From positions 4,533,501 through 4,597,500 of the forward strand of contig CM065646.1 of the NCBI GenBank assembly GCA_033220425.1: a stretch of 64,000 nt of DNA, given 5' to 3'. The notes under the pieces were generated by a model that was not told the DNA's origin, did not search any database, and worked only from the letters and a program-made list of their open reading frames with translations. Position 1 is the stretch's first letter. Every line of letters starts with the position of its first letter. Shown here one piece after another: positions 32,733 through 44,669 of the stretch. A program made the translations under genes and the position numbers. The stretch comes from Lepraria neglecta. Lineage: Eukaryota > Ascomycota > Lecanoromycetes > Lecanorales > Stereocaulaceae.

Positions 32733-34991
32733 CTGGACCAAGTTAGTCGATTTGGCCACTCCAGGTCGTGGGTGGCAAATTTTCCATGAATACGAGAGGA
32801 AATGAATGAGCAACAAGAATGGGGCGAAAGAATGTGTTTCCAGGCAAAATGAGTAATGAGGGGCATCGAGTAAGTCTCAGCTGGGGTGGTGTAAGAAGCA
32901 GCGGTGTAATGGGCTCAGAGGTAGCAAGGCCCGGAAGTCCCGAAATGTGGGTAAATCGTTCAGAGTGCTAATTTCCTGCGCGCATAGGGAGCATATGATG
33001 ATTTAAGGCAGGAACTGTTAGACTTACAGCGTGAGGGCGATATACGTCTGCTGAATCTAGAGTAAAAATGTAAGCCTGAAATTTACGATATGCTGAAGAG
33101 CGATGCAATTGGGTAGATGTCAAGATTGAATGTGTCTCAGGCTCAGTAGCAGCGGGAACATCCCACGTACACGCGGTCCTACCGGTCGCCAAGGGTAGAC
33201 TAATCTTAGTGCAAAGGAAGAGGAGGAGGGAGATGACGGACCCATGATGGCAGCAATAATTGATGATCAACGATTGCCGAGAGCGATAGCTTCTTCACTT
33301 CGCCGTGATTGTGATCGAGGTTCTTGCACGAGGCGTTAGAGTTGGCAGCTGGGCCCAGAGATGGCGTACAGGGGGTCAAATGGTAGTCGGGACCGATATT
33401 CTGCAGCTAGAGACAACGAACGCTTCGGACCAGGTGTAATGAGAAGCCGTCCAGTCAATTCTTTGCAAGCTTTACGAGACTCGTTTCCGGCGTATCGAAG
33501 GGAGAATATTTTTTTCAAAGAAGGAAGGAAGGAGGTGTGGAGAGGTGTGGGGCTGCAGGACAAGACGCCTAGTTTTGCCTGTTGTGCGGGTGCCGCTGGC
33601 GTCTCTTTACCGAGCAATTACGGGCCTGTGTGACAGTCAGCCTCAACCATTCTTGCGCAAGAGCATGGGGGTGAGTTATGGGGAAGGCGTTCGTGGCAAC
33701 TGGGTGGGAAACGCACCTCGACGATCTGAGAGGCTCAAAGGCAAATGAATGGCTTCGGGGAAAGGAAGCTGGGACGGGTGAGTAATGCAGCTAATGAGCT
33801 ACCAATGAGGAGTATGGATCCGCAAGACGAGGGTGTTTAGGGGATAGTACATCATAGGCTGGTGTGGGTGTTGTTTGGAAACCTACTGGTAAGAAGGCGA
33901 GGAAGGCGAGGAAGGCGAGGAAGGTACGAGGTACTTTTGCGCCAAGATGGGAAGCGGATAGGGCTTAAGGCCTTGGCATCTCACATTGGTGCATGAACAG
34001 ATCGTCAATAATCACCTTTTTTTCTCATTTGTTCATGCAAATCGTTTTACTATAGATGGCGGTCAAAGAGACGGCCCAGGTTCCCATTATACAGTCAGCC
34101 GGCTGCACGTCCGAAGCTGAAAGTACGACCAGACCAAGGAATATGGTCTGCACATTTCATCCACCAATGCTAGCTTCACCTTCTTCATCCTTCATGGGAC
34201 GGGCCTGGGTCCACTGGAGGATTGAGATAACAAGCTCACCGCAACTAAGGACTACTATCACTGTCGTCCAGTGGCTTTGGCCTGCTCTACTATTATGAAC
34301 ATGGAGCTCCACAATAATAACCATGTCAATGCGTGTGGCTTGATGCTCACTACCTTTGGTGCCGTGGCTTGATATGTTTGTCGACTACTGCGACTAACGT
34401 GGCTATTGGCTTGCCTATTTTCAAGCATGGCAGGCTCCACTATACGGTCCGTTGGTTGAGAAGGAACCCGACTGCAAATTCTCTCATTTATGTAATTGTC
34501 GTCAACCTGTTAACCGCCTTGGACCCATACGCTGGATCGCACCACTGAAATGAGGTGCGCCATTCAGAGAGAGGAGGCTGTATGAGTCCTAAAGGCCGAA
34601 AAATAGGTCTCGGGTACAAGGGCGGTCAAGGATTAGGTCTCATTATTATTGTTGCACAAGACTGTGCGGTAAATGTATCTCGATTGCAGATTGCCCTAGA
34701 CAAGCCATAATTAAGAGCCTCCAGCCAATCCCTTGCTCGAAGGGCCTTCCCGCTGCTAGGTAAATATCTAAGACATGCATGAGGACTTTCCCAAGGTTCA
34801 CCGAATTCATACGTCTCGGACACTCATTAATACGCGCTACGGTCCGGCCAAGGTTTGGAAGGAAGTCAACCTGGTGATTCAGCGGGATTGGGGCTGGAAT
34901 TGGTTGTCTTGGGTCAATCCGCCTTAGCACAAAACCTAGTTTGAAGATCCGCACATCCTCCTTGGTGTTGCATGTTACCATCCACCCAAGC
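32733..34991. other. Long intergenic region including the unseen 5' exon of the RNA-binding gene
   Basis: About 2.2 kb. The first coding exon and promoter of the GBP2-like gene should be in its left part, and the COQ9 promoter at its right edge. SR-protein genes in fungi often have long 5' introns and leaders, which would account for some of the length. A short 9-bp tandem repeat lies at 33893-33924. No other gene is supported. Confidence 0.35.
33893..33924. repeat. 9-bp microsatellite, about 3.5 copies
   Basis: The unit GAAGGCGAG repeats three times exactly and is followed by a partial copy. It lies in non-coding DNA. Confidence 0.85.
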
Positions 34992-35732
34992 ATGGTCAAC
35001 TCAAAGCCTTGTCATGCTGCTCTCAAGCCCTCAAGCTGCGTCAGATCAAAACCCTGTAGGCGGCTCTACCATTCTTACGAACACGAACGGCCCCCACCTT
35101 TCGCCCCCACCGAAAGCCGCATCCTCTCCGCAGCTCTCTCCCACGTCCCCACCCATGGCTTCGCCACTGCAGCTCTGATCCAAGGCGCACGAGATGCAGG
35201 CTATCTTGACGTCTCTACGAACCTTTTCCCCACCGGTCCTTTCTCAATCGTGAACTACCACCTCGTCACTCAACGCCTTGCCCTCGCCAAAGATGCACCA
35301 TCAACCAATGACACCGCCAACAATATCTCCGAGAACATCAGGACCTTAGCACTACGCAGACTACACGCCAACAAGCCTATAATCCACAGATGGCAGGAAG
35401 CCTTGGCCTTATTGACCACGCCGGCCCACCTCCCTACCTCCCTTCGTGAACTCGCCCTCCTATCTGACGAATTCCTATTCCTGGCTGGCAGCACTGATGT
35501 AACCTCCACCTGGTACACCAATCGAGCAGGTCTGGCTGTTATTTACGCCAGTGCAGAATTATACATGACAACAGATATGTCGAAAGACTTTGTCGAGACG
35601 GAGGAGTTTTTGACGAGACGGTTAGCAGAGGGAGAGAAGGTCAAAGGGTTGGTCGGAGGTGTTGGGGCATGGGCGGGTATGCAGGCTGGTGGTCTAGTGG
35701 ACGGACTGAGGAGCAAGGGCATCTGGATATGA
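34992..35732 (+). CDS. COQ9: Coq9, ubiquinone biosynthesis protein
   Basis: Coq9 is a lipid-binding, TetR-fold protein of the mitochondrial matrix that helps Coq7 in the hydroxylation step of coenzyme Q synthesis. The frame is open from 34941, but the Met at 34992 gives the better start: MVNSKPCHAALKPSSCVRSK is a basic, Ser-rich presequence as expected for import. Family blocks are ESRILSAALSHVPTHGFATA, GYLDVSTNLFP, NYHLVTQRLAL, HRWQEALALLTTP, ELALLSDEFLFLAGSTDVT and WYTNRAGLAVIYASAELYMT, then SKDFVETEEFLTRRL. Length is 246 residues, normal for fungal Coq9, in one exon. Confidence 0.93.
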   Translation: MVNSKPCHAALKPSSCVRSKPCRRLYHSYEHERPPPFAPTESRILSAALSHVPTHGFATAALIQGARDAGYLDVSTNLFPTGPFSIVNYHLVTQRLALAKDAPSTNDTANNISENIRTLALRRLHANKPIIHRWQEALALLTTPAHLPTSLRELALLSDEFLFLAGSTDVTSTWYTNRAGLAVIYASAELYMTTDMSKDFVETEEFLTRRLAEGEKVKGLVGGVGAWAGMQAGGLVDGLRSKGIWI

Positions 35733-36253
35733 ACGTAGGGTTGCTGGACGGAAACGACAAGGATGCTCTGGGCAGTCCACGAATACAAGCTTTGAGCCGT
35801 GCCTCAGGGTCTGATGGCGGGGCTTTCGCCTTTGAAGGAGTTCACTTCAGAGGCTGCCCAGATTGTGTGGGGAGAGGAAGCTTGGCTATGCATCAGGCAC
35901 CTTGGGCAAGAGGGGTGGCAAGGCTCCTAAACGTGCGGCTCATAGTTGGGACGGGCCCCATGCTCAATGTCAATCGGCAGTCGACAAGTATTGATATATG
36001 AGGGTTGCCGACTCTAATCACAGGATCATTTATCTTGTGTTTCGCAGCGCACCCTATTTATTAAGGTGTTTACGGGTTACCGACAGAGTGTAACAGATAC
36101 CAAAAGAAATCCTTTTTAGAAAGATTGCCGGTCTCGCATTGAACTCAAAAGCCTTCATGAATAATAAGAAGGCACTTTAGGTCGGGGTTGTATTTATTGA
36201 GCAGCACTGAGCCTCATCCTCCGATTTCCAACTCCTCAAGCTTTCACTCCTAC
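35733..36253. other. Convergent intergenic region, COQ9 / Mtf2-like
   Basis: About 520 bp between two 3' ends. Nothing beyond polyadenylation-type AT-rich sequence around 36050-36200. Confidence 0.35.
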
Positions 36254-37693
36254 TCATCCAAGCTCCAGCATCCTCACCTCCTCCTCCCGACCACTCAACC
36301 TCGCCCTCTCCGCCCTCTCCACCTCCTCCCTCTTAGCCATTATTTCTAATCCCACAATCCTCCTCCACCCCTCCCCAGTTCCTCTCAAATCCCACCACCT
36401 CTGCACCACCGGTCCAAGCCTCCCCAACTTCCCATACCTTCTCCTCCTCCTCATCCTTGCTAGTAAAACCATAGTAACACTGTTCAACTCAATCCCCCTG
36501 TTCATCATCTCCTGCAAAAGATCTGCCATACCATGTAAATCTGAATACTGCGTCCATTTCAGGAAGAGCATCTCGTTATAAAGGCCTGTGCTAGCGCCGA
36601 GGACGTAGGAGATAGGGCCTAGCCGTTTGATGATGGGAAGGAGGTAGAGGGCGTAGTTTGAGGTGGGGTGGTGGCGGCGGAGGAGACGCAGGGCGGAGAG
36701 GAGGTAAGTGGCGTAGTTTTCTTGGAGGATGTGGAAGTGGATGTTCGTTTGGAGGACTATGGAACTCTCTGTTTGGGCGGGCTCTTTCCTCTTCTTAGGG
36801 CGGAGCTTTTTGACCTCTTTCCCTGATTCTGCAGCTTTTCGTGCCCTCTCTTCTGCCTCTTGTGCCTTCCTTTCAGCTTCGCGAGCTTTCTGGTCGTCCT
36901 GGATTTGGGTATTGAGCTGCTTGACCAGACTGAACACTTCTGTCTCCAGAATCCGCCATATTTCAACATCAGTGCTGGCGCGCTCGAAGAGGCCGGATAC
37001 GAGGATTTTGTGGTCGTCGGCAGCCTTGGTTAGGCGTTGTTGATCTCTTTCGGTTTGAACCTCCTGGCCCAATACAACGCCATTGCCCATACTCATTATC
37101 AACGGGCGTTTGAATGTTCGAGCCCTATAATCGTCGCTGCCAACGAGTGCATCAATAGCTCGTTCACTGGGGCGGAAAGCTAAATGCTGATTTTTCACTG
37201 TGGACTTGATAGCTTTCTCTTCTCGAGATCGGAGCTCTCTGATTGCGGCATCAAAGATGCTGTTTAGATCTTCGTTGGGATCTCCGTCGCCGTGCTCGTC
37301 TTCTAATGCATCGTCTTCATCTGGTTCTTTGGCTGATGATTGACCTGATATATCTTTGAAGATGCGGTCGAACACTGCTTTCTCGGAAGCTGTTATGGTG
37401 GTTCGTCTGGTGCCCTGCGCTTGGTATTGAGATTCGAGGTCCTCGAACGGGAGGTCAGGATTGTCCCAGATGGCATCTTCGAAGGGGATAAGGTTGGAAC
37501 GGGAGGCTTTGCAATTCTGCGCTTGCTTTCGATGTAAACAGCTGAACTGTTGAGGAGCTGGGCAAGCTTTATGGCCTCCCTTCGAAGGCTGCGAAAGTAG
37601 AGTTCGAGTATGGTGGAGGAAAGGAAGCGGAGAGATTGAGTGAGTTGTTAATTGCACCGTTGACGGCGAGGTAAGAGCTTTTCTCAGTGACAT
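36254..37693 (-). CDS. Mtf2/Nam1-like mitochondrial protein
   Basis: One exon of 479 codons starts at ATG 37693. The N-terminus (MSLRKALTSPSTVQLTTHSI) is basic and hydroxylated, fit for a mitochondrial presequence. An acidic disordered region follows (DEDDALEDEHGDGDPNEDLN) and then a Lys/Glu-rich coiled-coil (KAREAERKAQEAEERARKAA). The C-terminal half is all-helical and PPR-like, with SSIVLQTNIHFHILQENYAT, ISYVLGASTGLYNEMLFLKW and MADLLQEMMNRGIELNSVT. This is the layout of the fungal Mtf2-like family. Yeast Mtf2/Nam1 couples mitochondrial transcription to RNA processing and translation. The assignment is from overall pattern, so the precise role is inferred. It shares a 212-bp divergent promoter with CMR1. 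Confidence 0.7.
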   Translation of the reverse strand: MSLRKALTSPSTVQLTTHSISPLPFLHHTRTLLSQPSKGGHKACPAPQQFSCLHRKQAQNCKASRSNLIPFEDAIWDNPDLPFEDLESQYQAQGTRRTTITASEKAVFDRIFKDISGQSSAKEPDEDDALEDEHGDGDPNEDLNSIFDAAIRELRSREEKAIKSTVKNQHLAFRPSERAIDALVGSDDYRARTFKRPLIMSMGNGVVLGQEVQTERDQQRLTKAADDHKILVSGLFERASTDVEIWRILETEVFSLVKQLNTQIQDDQKAREAERKAQEAEERARKAAESGKEVKKLRPKKRKEPAQTESSIVLQTNIHFHILQENYATYLLSALRLLRRHHPTSNYALYLLPIIKRLGPISYVLGASTGLYNEMLFLKWTQYSDLHGMADLLQEMMNRGIELNSVTMVLLARMRRRRRYGKLGRLGPVVQRWWDLRGTGEGWRRIVGLEIMAKREEVERAERARLSGREEEVRMLELG

Positions 37694-37905
37694 AACAAGC
37701 CTTTCGTCAGTCTGGAACGGTTACATAGGTGCTGCATAAAACCTTTAGGGCTAGGTTTCACTAGCGCCAACGCGAACAAACTGAAGCGCGTGGAGATGAG
37801 ATTCGCGAGACTCATGACGTGCCGAATCTGAATTTCCATCAATTGCATGTTCAGTGCTCCCAACAGTAAATCGTTACCATCGCAATCACAGAGCCTGCAC
37901 ACGCA
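37694..37905. promoter_or_regulatory. Short divergent promoter, Mtf2-like / CMR1
   Basis: Only 212 bp separate the two start codons, so both genes must be driven from this segment. Confidence 0.5.
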
Positions 37906-39528
37906 ATGGCACCAGAAATAAGCGATTACGAGCGGCAAAGGCAAGAAAATATTGCCCAAAGAGACAAACTCCTTAAGCAACTCACTCTCGACGCCGGGCA
38001 AGCTGGCCTAGGACCGCAAAAGCCCAAGCCTGGCCGCCCCAGCTCGCACAAGAAGAAGACCCCAGTCAAGAAGGTCAAAGAAGATGTTGGCCCGAGAAGA
38101 ACATCCTCACGACTACAAGGCTTGACGGCAGACAGCGAGGTTGCCAAGCGGAAAGCCGAGGATGAATATGTTGCAGTACAGGAAGCTGCGAGAGTAAAGA
38201 GACAGCGTCAATCAGGGCCTTTGGACTTGAGTGATGTGGTAGTGGCTGGTAAAGATTGGGACAAGAGCGAGAATTTCCTAGTTGATGTCGTATCTAGAGG
38301 GGCGAAGCCATACCAGCGAACATTTGGAGAGACTGAAGTCAAGCAGACCACAGACAAAGAATTACGGGCTCTTAGAGAGCAGATGAGTGGCCTGGAGCTC
38401 TACGATGGTTTTGAGCCCAACCGCATAAAAATAACGCCAGAACGGATCTACTCGCTGGGTTTCCACCCTACCACAGACAAGCAACTTGTATTCGCTGGAG
38501 ATAAGATGGGCAATTTAGGTATATTCGATGCATCTCAAAAGGCCAGCCCAGCTAAGAAAGAGAATGGTGTTAAGAAAGAAGAGGAGGATGAAGAAGCGGA
38601 AGAAGACGACCCCGACCCAGCAATAACATCATTCCATTGCCACACGCGGACAATATCCTCCTTCCAGTTCTCCCCAGCCAATCCCTCGCACCTCTACACA
38701 TCTTCCTACGACTCCTCCCTCCGTCTCCTCGACCTCACCAAATCCAAATCTACAGAAATATATGCCCCTACAGATACATCCCTCGACGAGCCCCTCTCAG
38801 GCGTCGAAGTCGACCCCAGCGCTCCTCACATGCTCTACTTCTCCCGACTCGACGGCCACGTCGGAAGAACAGATACCCGCGCCCCAAATACCACAGACAT
38901 CTTCGAGCTCTCAGAGAAGAAAATCGGCGGATTCTCTTTACACCCAGGAAATCCGCACTTCATAGCCACAGCCTCTCTGGACCGCTACCTCCGTATCTGG
39001 GACTTGAGGAAACTCAGTGGTAAAGTGGGGAGGCAACTGCCAGCTCTGATAGGCGAGCACGAGAGCAGATTGAGCGTGAGTCACGCAGCGTTCAACTCGG
39101 CAGGCCAGGTAGCGACGGCGAGTTATGATGATACGGTAAAGATACATTCGTTTAAGAGTATGGGAAGATGGAGTCCCGGGCATAAGATGTCGGAGAAGGA
39201 GATGGAGCCGTCGGCTATTGTGAGGCATAACAACCAAACGGGGAGATGGGTGACTATGTGAGTCCTTTTGCCGTGTGTATTGCTCATGTTGAAAGCTAAT
39301 AAGGCCAGTCTTCGAGCCCAATGGCAGCTCCATCCTCCGGATTCGGTCCATAGGTTCTGCATCGGTAATATGAATCGATTTGTTGATATTTATAATGCTA
39401 AAGGCGAGGCCCTGGCTCAGCTGGGAGGCGAGGGAATTACTGCAGTCCCGGCTGTTGCTGAATTCCATCAGACTGAGCAGTGGGTTGCTGCTGGGACTGC
39501 GAGTGGGAAATTGTGTTTGTGGATGTGA
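37906..39528 (+). CDS. CMR1: Cmr1/WDR76-type DNA damage-binding WD40 protein
   Basis: Cmr1 is a nuclear WD40 protein that binds damaged DNA and gathers in stress-related nuclear foci. Two exons (37906-39257, 39309-39528; intron of 51 nt) encode 523 residues. The N-terminal third is basic with the conserved start [20 protein letters not shown] and the AT-hook-like GRPSSHKKK. The WD40 propeller contains [68 protein letters not shown] and [17 protein letters not shown], ending [12 protein letters not shown]. Conserved [10 protein letters not shown] spans the splice junction. All seven blades can be traced, with an acidic loop ([14 protein letters not shown]) between blades. Confidence 0.93.
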
Positions 39529-42500
39529 TAGGCGAGACGGTGGTCTTGGACATCGTTTTGTAAATATATTGTACAGTCTAGAAGGCATAGGGTCAGAGCC
39601 CATGTCACAATTGGACTTCGCGAAAGCATGAAATTGCTATTATCGGACTTCAAAGATTTCCACCGATTTGTCAATTGGAGATGGAGAAGGGCACAGTTTT
39701 TAAGTCTGCTTTTAGAGGATGTACACGTCCACTGATAATCTTGATATCATCATCACAATGGACAACAGAGTTGAAGCCCAATGAGGAAGCCATGTCTTTT
39801 GCCTCCATCTGGCACTCAAACAAGCGGTCTATCTCTTTCTTGTCGTTTACTATAAGCAAAAGCCGAAGTCAGATTAAACAGCTCGGGTATCTAACGGCGA
39901 TCGTCTCGGTGAATAATTGCGGGTCGCCTCGAGATGCAGGGTTAGTGAGACCTCCTTTCTCGATGAGACTCTTCAATTACTGTAGGTCGACTGTCTAGGC
40001 ATTTGAGCAGGAACATCCGGGACAACGAAGATTTCTGTCCAGTCGATTGAGTCTCCAAAGAAGGTCGCGAATCTAAAAGGAATTATAATAAGCTACTAAC
40101 GCTATGCGGGAGTGTCATTGCTTGCTGCTGGGTCTCCTCCACACGTCGTCGAATATCATGTGAGGAAAGTCCAGGCTTAAATATCCCAACCTCAGGTTGA
40201 CGTGAGCGGAGGTTTTGTAGGAGCACATTCATACAGTATCTCTTAACGACCGGTTCGCGGACTTTCAAGCATTCCTGTAGCGTGAGACGCAACACTGCAG
40301 GTGATGGAGTAATTGTCTCAGCGGGAATCCTGATGGTATATCCCGTCTCTTACATCGGAGAAGATCCAAGGGTGATAGGCTGGTGTTCTGAGCACGCTCG
40401 GGCGCCGCCCATGCAATCGCGTCCGTTTGTATGTCCGCCATTCTCCAAGTGTCAAGTCCATGCAGGGACAGGCCAAACTCTGCTTTTTTCGCAACGCAGC
40501 GGAAGGGGCGACTCTGGTTCAGCGAAGACCGACACGCTGTCGAGCTTTGTTTCCCCGTGGTAATACCACACTCATGGGTGGCTTGCATCTCTTGACGACG
40601 CCCAAACATAGGTATTGCCGTCTTGCACAAGGAACATTGGCGGACTTGCAGAGCTCGTGGACCCAAGAAGCGGGATGTTGGAGGACGAGCACAGGAGAGA
40701 ACACGGCCTTGTTGAAACCAGTTTGGTTAGCACCAGGCTGAAAAGGACAAGATACTGGGGTGTCGGTGTAGAAGACTGTGACTTAAAGCCAGGACTTTGA
40801 GTACGTATTCCTGAGACGATCCAGGCTCGCCTAGCATTCGGTGCGCGTGGCGAATAAGCGGAAGGCAGCCCAACTCTTTTCGTACGCTTTACATCTATAG
40901 CAACATGCCCCAGTGTATGATTGATATGAATCGCTCTATTCCTCGTGCTCTACAATGGACTTGGGCCCAGTGAGGATTTGTGGGAGGCAGGAAACGTGTT
41001 CCCCAAGCACACTTGGAGACCATAGACCTCAAATTTTCCTCCTGACCTAAGGTCCCTTGCTCTATCCTGTCACTTGGTCATTGCGAAGGGTCCAGGGTCT
41101 TCGTTCTCCTGAAGACTGGTCATAAAGCGATGTAGGGAGGCGTCCTCCCCTGTCTCCACTGCACATGGCTATGATTCTTTCCATGTGAGGTTGTCTGATG
41201 TCAGACTAATCGACTGCGTATCCCATTAGCTTTCTCGTACTTTTTATTTTGAAACTCATATCACCTGTTGAGTCCGTCCTGCTTGTCATAGTGTTGCGCC
41301 TCGATCCCAAGTCACAGCACTTTCCCCCCAATCTCATTGTTGAACTGCGCTGCAAGGGCCAGTCAGGTGTGGACTGACTAGATTGCCGCGACCCAAAAAA
41401 GTTATTGCTCCTTTGCTGAGGGTAAGCAGGCATGCTGTATTCCTGGGTCACTAGCCTCGTATACAAGATTATGTAACAGAGTCGAGTTCTGTAGCCAATG
41501 AGATCACGGACATGCATGTAAGTAGCCTTCAGACTCGCTGGGTGGATGATCTTGAGTTTCACGAGTACTCAAGACACAAAGAGAACCATAGTACCGTATT
41601 CCATCCATGCTTCGTCAAAACCAGGCCTTTCCAAGGCTGTTTATGCTAGCGCCAATGTTGTCGCTAGTTCATCTGCAGGGGTAAAATGGACGATGATCTT
41701 CTTACCCAATTCAATGAACATTCACAGGCGGCCCTTAGACACAAAACGAAGATCGAGGCAGTATCTTTGTTATTTTGGGAAGAACACTGCACAGGCTTTA
41801 TTGACTAAACTCAGGAAAGAGTAGGATTCTTTGCTACAGACTTCCACTTCTAAGTGCGAGCATTTCCCTTACCAACTCGACCATGCCAGCCAGCTCTCAA
41901 GATTAGGATCCTCAGATTTGTATTCAAGAACAATGAGCCCTCGACATTGCTCATTGTACACTGAAGGAGCCATGGAGACGATAATGACTACAGTGAGATC
42001 GAGAGGCAGTCTTCAGGGTGGGTAAGTGATTATCTCACAGAGAATAAAGAGCATGGTCTAATCAAACTACTTTTACAGGTGCCGCGACGGAGCTCTACCT
42101 GATGACTGACTTGAAATCTAGCCCAATTTTAGCCAACCCAACCTTGATGTCCTGCTCGTCCTAGACTGTTGTCGAGTTCACTTTGGACAGTCGCCGATTT
42201 ATAGGCCCCTCAACCACACCATGCGACTACGAAGACGCCCATTTAAAAACGTGCAAACCAAATCTGCTGCCAGATTTCTTCATACTCCAGCAGGGTATGC
42301 ACATGCCGAGAACGCAGGCCTATACCCTTCGAAACGTGGCAAGGCTAATATTATAAGAGCGCAGACTTGATGAAATCATAGGCCCGCAGATTTGTTAAAA
42401 CCAGAAGCCTATACCACTCGAGGAGTGAAAAGACCGAGACCACATGAGCGCAGACTTGACTAGATCCGGGGCCTTTATCCCTCAAGACGCGATAAAAACC

Positions 42501-43655
42501 ATACCATAAGAGCAGAGACACGGAAGAATCTCTGGCCTATACCTCTCAAAACGTAATAAAACCGAGACCATAGGAGCACAGACTTGACAAAATCGTGGGC
42601 CTCTTTCCTTCGAAACATGGCAAAGCCAACATGACAGGAACGCAACCATGACGATGTCACGGGCATCATTCCTTCTGAAATATCACAATATCACCAGAGA
42701 AGTTTTTTATTTGGGACAAGAATGTGGTCCTTCAACTACGATAGGGAACTACGGACGAGACTATCCCCAACCAGCTTAGACTATTACTTTAATGTCCAAG
42801 CTACGTCTCACCGGCCTCTCTCCGATCTCTATACCCAATGAATACCAAGGCATATACTCCTGGGTCTCACTCTTTCACAAGAGTCATGACATGAGAGATG
42901 AGACAAATGCAAACATCGGTTACAGTCTCCAAGCTACACCACAGAACAATGAAAGAGGAGGCAAGAACAATGTGAATACCCGTTCATGTCGATATAAGTG
43001 AAGGACCTAGAATATCATAGCATTTGCTTAAGACCCCTAGTTGCCGTCTCACAACCCCCGATAATCTCGCAGCAGACGACATCAACGCTGTCATTACACA
43101 TTTCAATACGTGAACCATTGAGCACAACCAGCCCACCAGACCATATGCATTCTCTGAGACAAAAAGCTCCACATCGATTGTCGAATTTACCGTCGAGAAG
43201 GCTTTCCCTCAAGCTGAACAGTTTCCCCGGGTTACATTTTCAAGTCCCTCGACGGAAGACAATACTACGTACACATTCAAAAGATTAGATAGCGCTGCCA
43301 GGCAGGACATTCAGGCAGCATGCATAGAACCGAGCAACATGATTGGGACTGGAGGCAACGCATTGAGCCAAGCGTCACTCAAGAGAATGGAACTGCCCCT
43401 TTTGCTTCCAAGGGGTCAAAAGTAGAAAAATTGTTGCAACGGGCGAAGGCTCAAGTTTAGTAATGTCATAGACATGCATCACAGAGCTCTCCCCTACACA
43501 TTGACACGGGAGGCTTTAGAGATCCTTTTGAAGGAGAACGTTAGAGGCCGAGTGGCCACCACAGCGCAAATGCCCCGTGTGAGATTTCTTAGCTTGAAAG
43601 AGGAGAGCATCCGCTAGCAATTGAAGTCAGCAGGTACTCAGACCACACTTCAACA
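39529..43655. other. Gene-poor block, 4.1 kb
   Basis: No gene can be modelled with confidence. On the minus strand, pieces at 39671-39859 (DKKEIDRLFECQMEAKDMAS), about 39990-40060 (FATFFGDSIDWTEIFVVPDV) and 40083-40295 (VKRYCMNVLLQNLRSRQPEV) look protein-like and have candidate splice sites (CTAAC branch and TAG acceptor near 39853). However, the phases of neighbouring pieces do not agree. This may be an unrecognised small gene or a decayed one. A further minus-strand frame at 40265-40666 contains CSLCKTAIPMF but no full motif. The right half holds the 64-bp tandem array at 42300-42700. Confidence 0.3.
42300..42700. repeat. Degenerate tandem array, about 64-bp period, six units
   Basis: Anchors of the type GGCCTATACC occur near 42317, 42406, 42469, 42534, 42598 and 42661. 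Spacing is 63-65 bp except the first interval, which has about 25 bp extra. A typical unit contains GAGCACAGACTTGACAAAAT, then GGGCCTATACC, then CAAAACGTAATAAAACCGAG. The two halves of a unit resemble each other (AAAA-C-G-G-CC-ATA), suggesting a dimer of about 32 bp. Copies have diverged by roughly 20-30 percent as judged by eye. Confidence 0.75.
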
Positions 43656-44669
43656 CTAGAACAGGGGAAAGCTCACATTCTGCTCCGTTAATTGCTTGTC
43701 AAGATCGCTAACCTGCTCCTTAAGCCGTCTAGCTTGCTCCGTTGTACTCTCTGCCTCTTCACATCGCTTCTGGTTTTGAGCTTTCAGGGTTTGGTTTTGC
43801 TGCTGTAGTTTAGAGATTCGAGCGTCGTATTTCGTCTTGCTGTTAGTGTATTGCTTGCCCATTTCCTGAATTTCTTGGTGTAGATGGTCAACGTCCTTAG
43901 AATCCTCAGAACTTGCTGTCTTCAGGGTTCTAAGCTCCTTATTGCTGTCTCTGAGCTGTTGGTGGAGGTTGCTAATTTCATGGGAGCTTGTCCTCTCCTG
44001 CTCTTTGAGACGTCTGTCGCTGTCTTTGAGCTGCTTCTCCAACTTATCAATCTGGCTCGATGCCTTAGTTTTCGCGTCATTGAGGTGCTTCTTGCTGGCT
44101 TCGAGTTGGGTATTTAGCCCATCGATCTTCTCTGCGGCATGTTTCTCTCTTTCGACGCTCGCCTCGCTCTCTTCCAGCCGACCTTCCAGCTCCTCGATCC
44201 TCCATTTACAGTCTTCTAATTCGTTCTCTTGCTCCACCACTCGATGCCCAAGCGTTTCCTTTTCCTCATTCGCGGTCCGCAATTGCTCTTGAAGCCTCCC
44301 ATCACCCCTCACCCGCGTCGCCGTCCCGTAATGCACTTTGAGGTACTCCGCAACCTTGTATTGCCAGTCTCTGAGCTTTTCCCAGATTTGACTTTGATGA
44401 TTGTCCACGCAAAGGCACTGTCTTGCCAGCATTTCCAGCATTCTCGGTGGTATCTCTGACGGCTCGCAAGCCGCCATCTCGTCCACGCGGGCGCTAATTG
44501 CTTGACGCTTACCAAAGAATTGCCAGCCGCATCGTAAGTTCTGTCTGGTCGTACCTATGCACGAGAAGTTGCCTTTGGTGGGGTAGATGTCGAGCACTTC
44601 GTAGGGATTCCACAGCTGAACTGCGTTAACTTGGGTGATTTGAGCCGCTTTAAGGGTTATTGTAGCCAT
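43656..44669 (-). CDS. Hypothetical coiled-coil protein
   Basis: A 337-codon frame starts at ATG 44669. Residues 1-110 form a small folded part with CIGTTRQNLRCGWQFFGKRQ and RQCLCVDNHQSQIWEKL. This arrangement of a Cys-Gly-Thr turn, a second Cys and a late Leu-Cys reminds me of the N-terminal segment that precedes T5-Orf172-type GIY-YIG domains in some fungal proteins, but no such nuclease domain follows here. Residues about 120-330 are a long heptad-rich coiled-coil (LEDCKWRIEELEGRLEES and similar). The frame ends with NVSFPLF, encoded by AAT followed by GTGAGC. That is a good splice donor, so the protein may continue in an exon downstream (below 43600) that I could not identify. Confidence 0.6.
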   Translation of the reverse strand: MATITLKAAQITQVNAVQLWNPYEVLDIYPTKGNFSCIGTTRQNLRCGWQFFGKRQAISARVDEMAACEPSEIPPRMLEMLARQCLCVDNHQSQIWEKLRDWQYKVAEYLKVHYGTATRVRGDGRLQEQLRTANEEKETLGHRVVEQENELEDCKWRIEELEGRLEESEASVEREKHAAEKIDGLNTQLEASKKHLNDAKTKASSQIDKLEKQLKDSDRRLKEQERTSSHEISNLHQQLRDSNKELRTLKTASSEDSKDVDHLHQEIQEMGKQYTNSKTKYDARISKLQQQNQTLKAQNQKRCEEAESTTEQARRLKEQVSDLDKQLTEQNVSFPLF

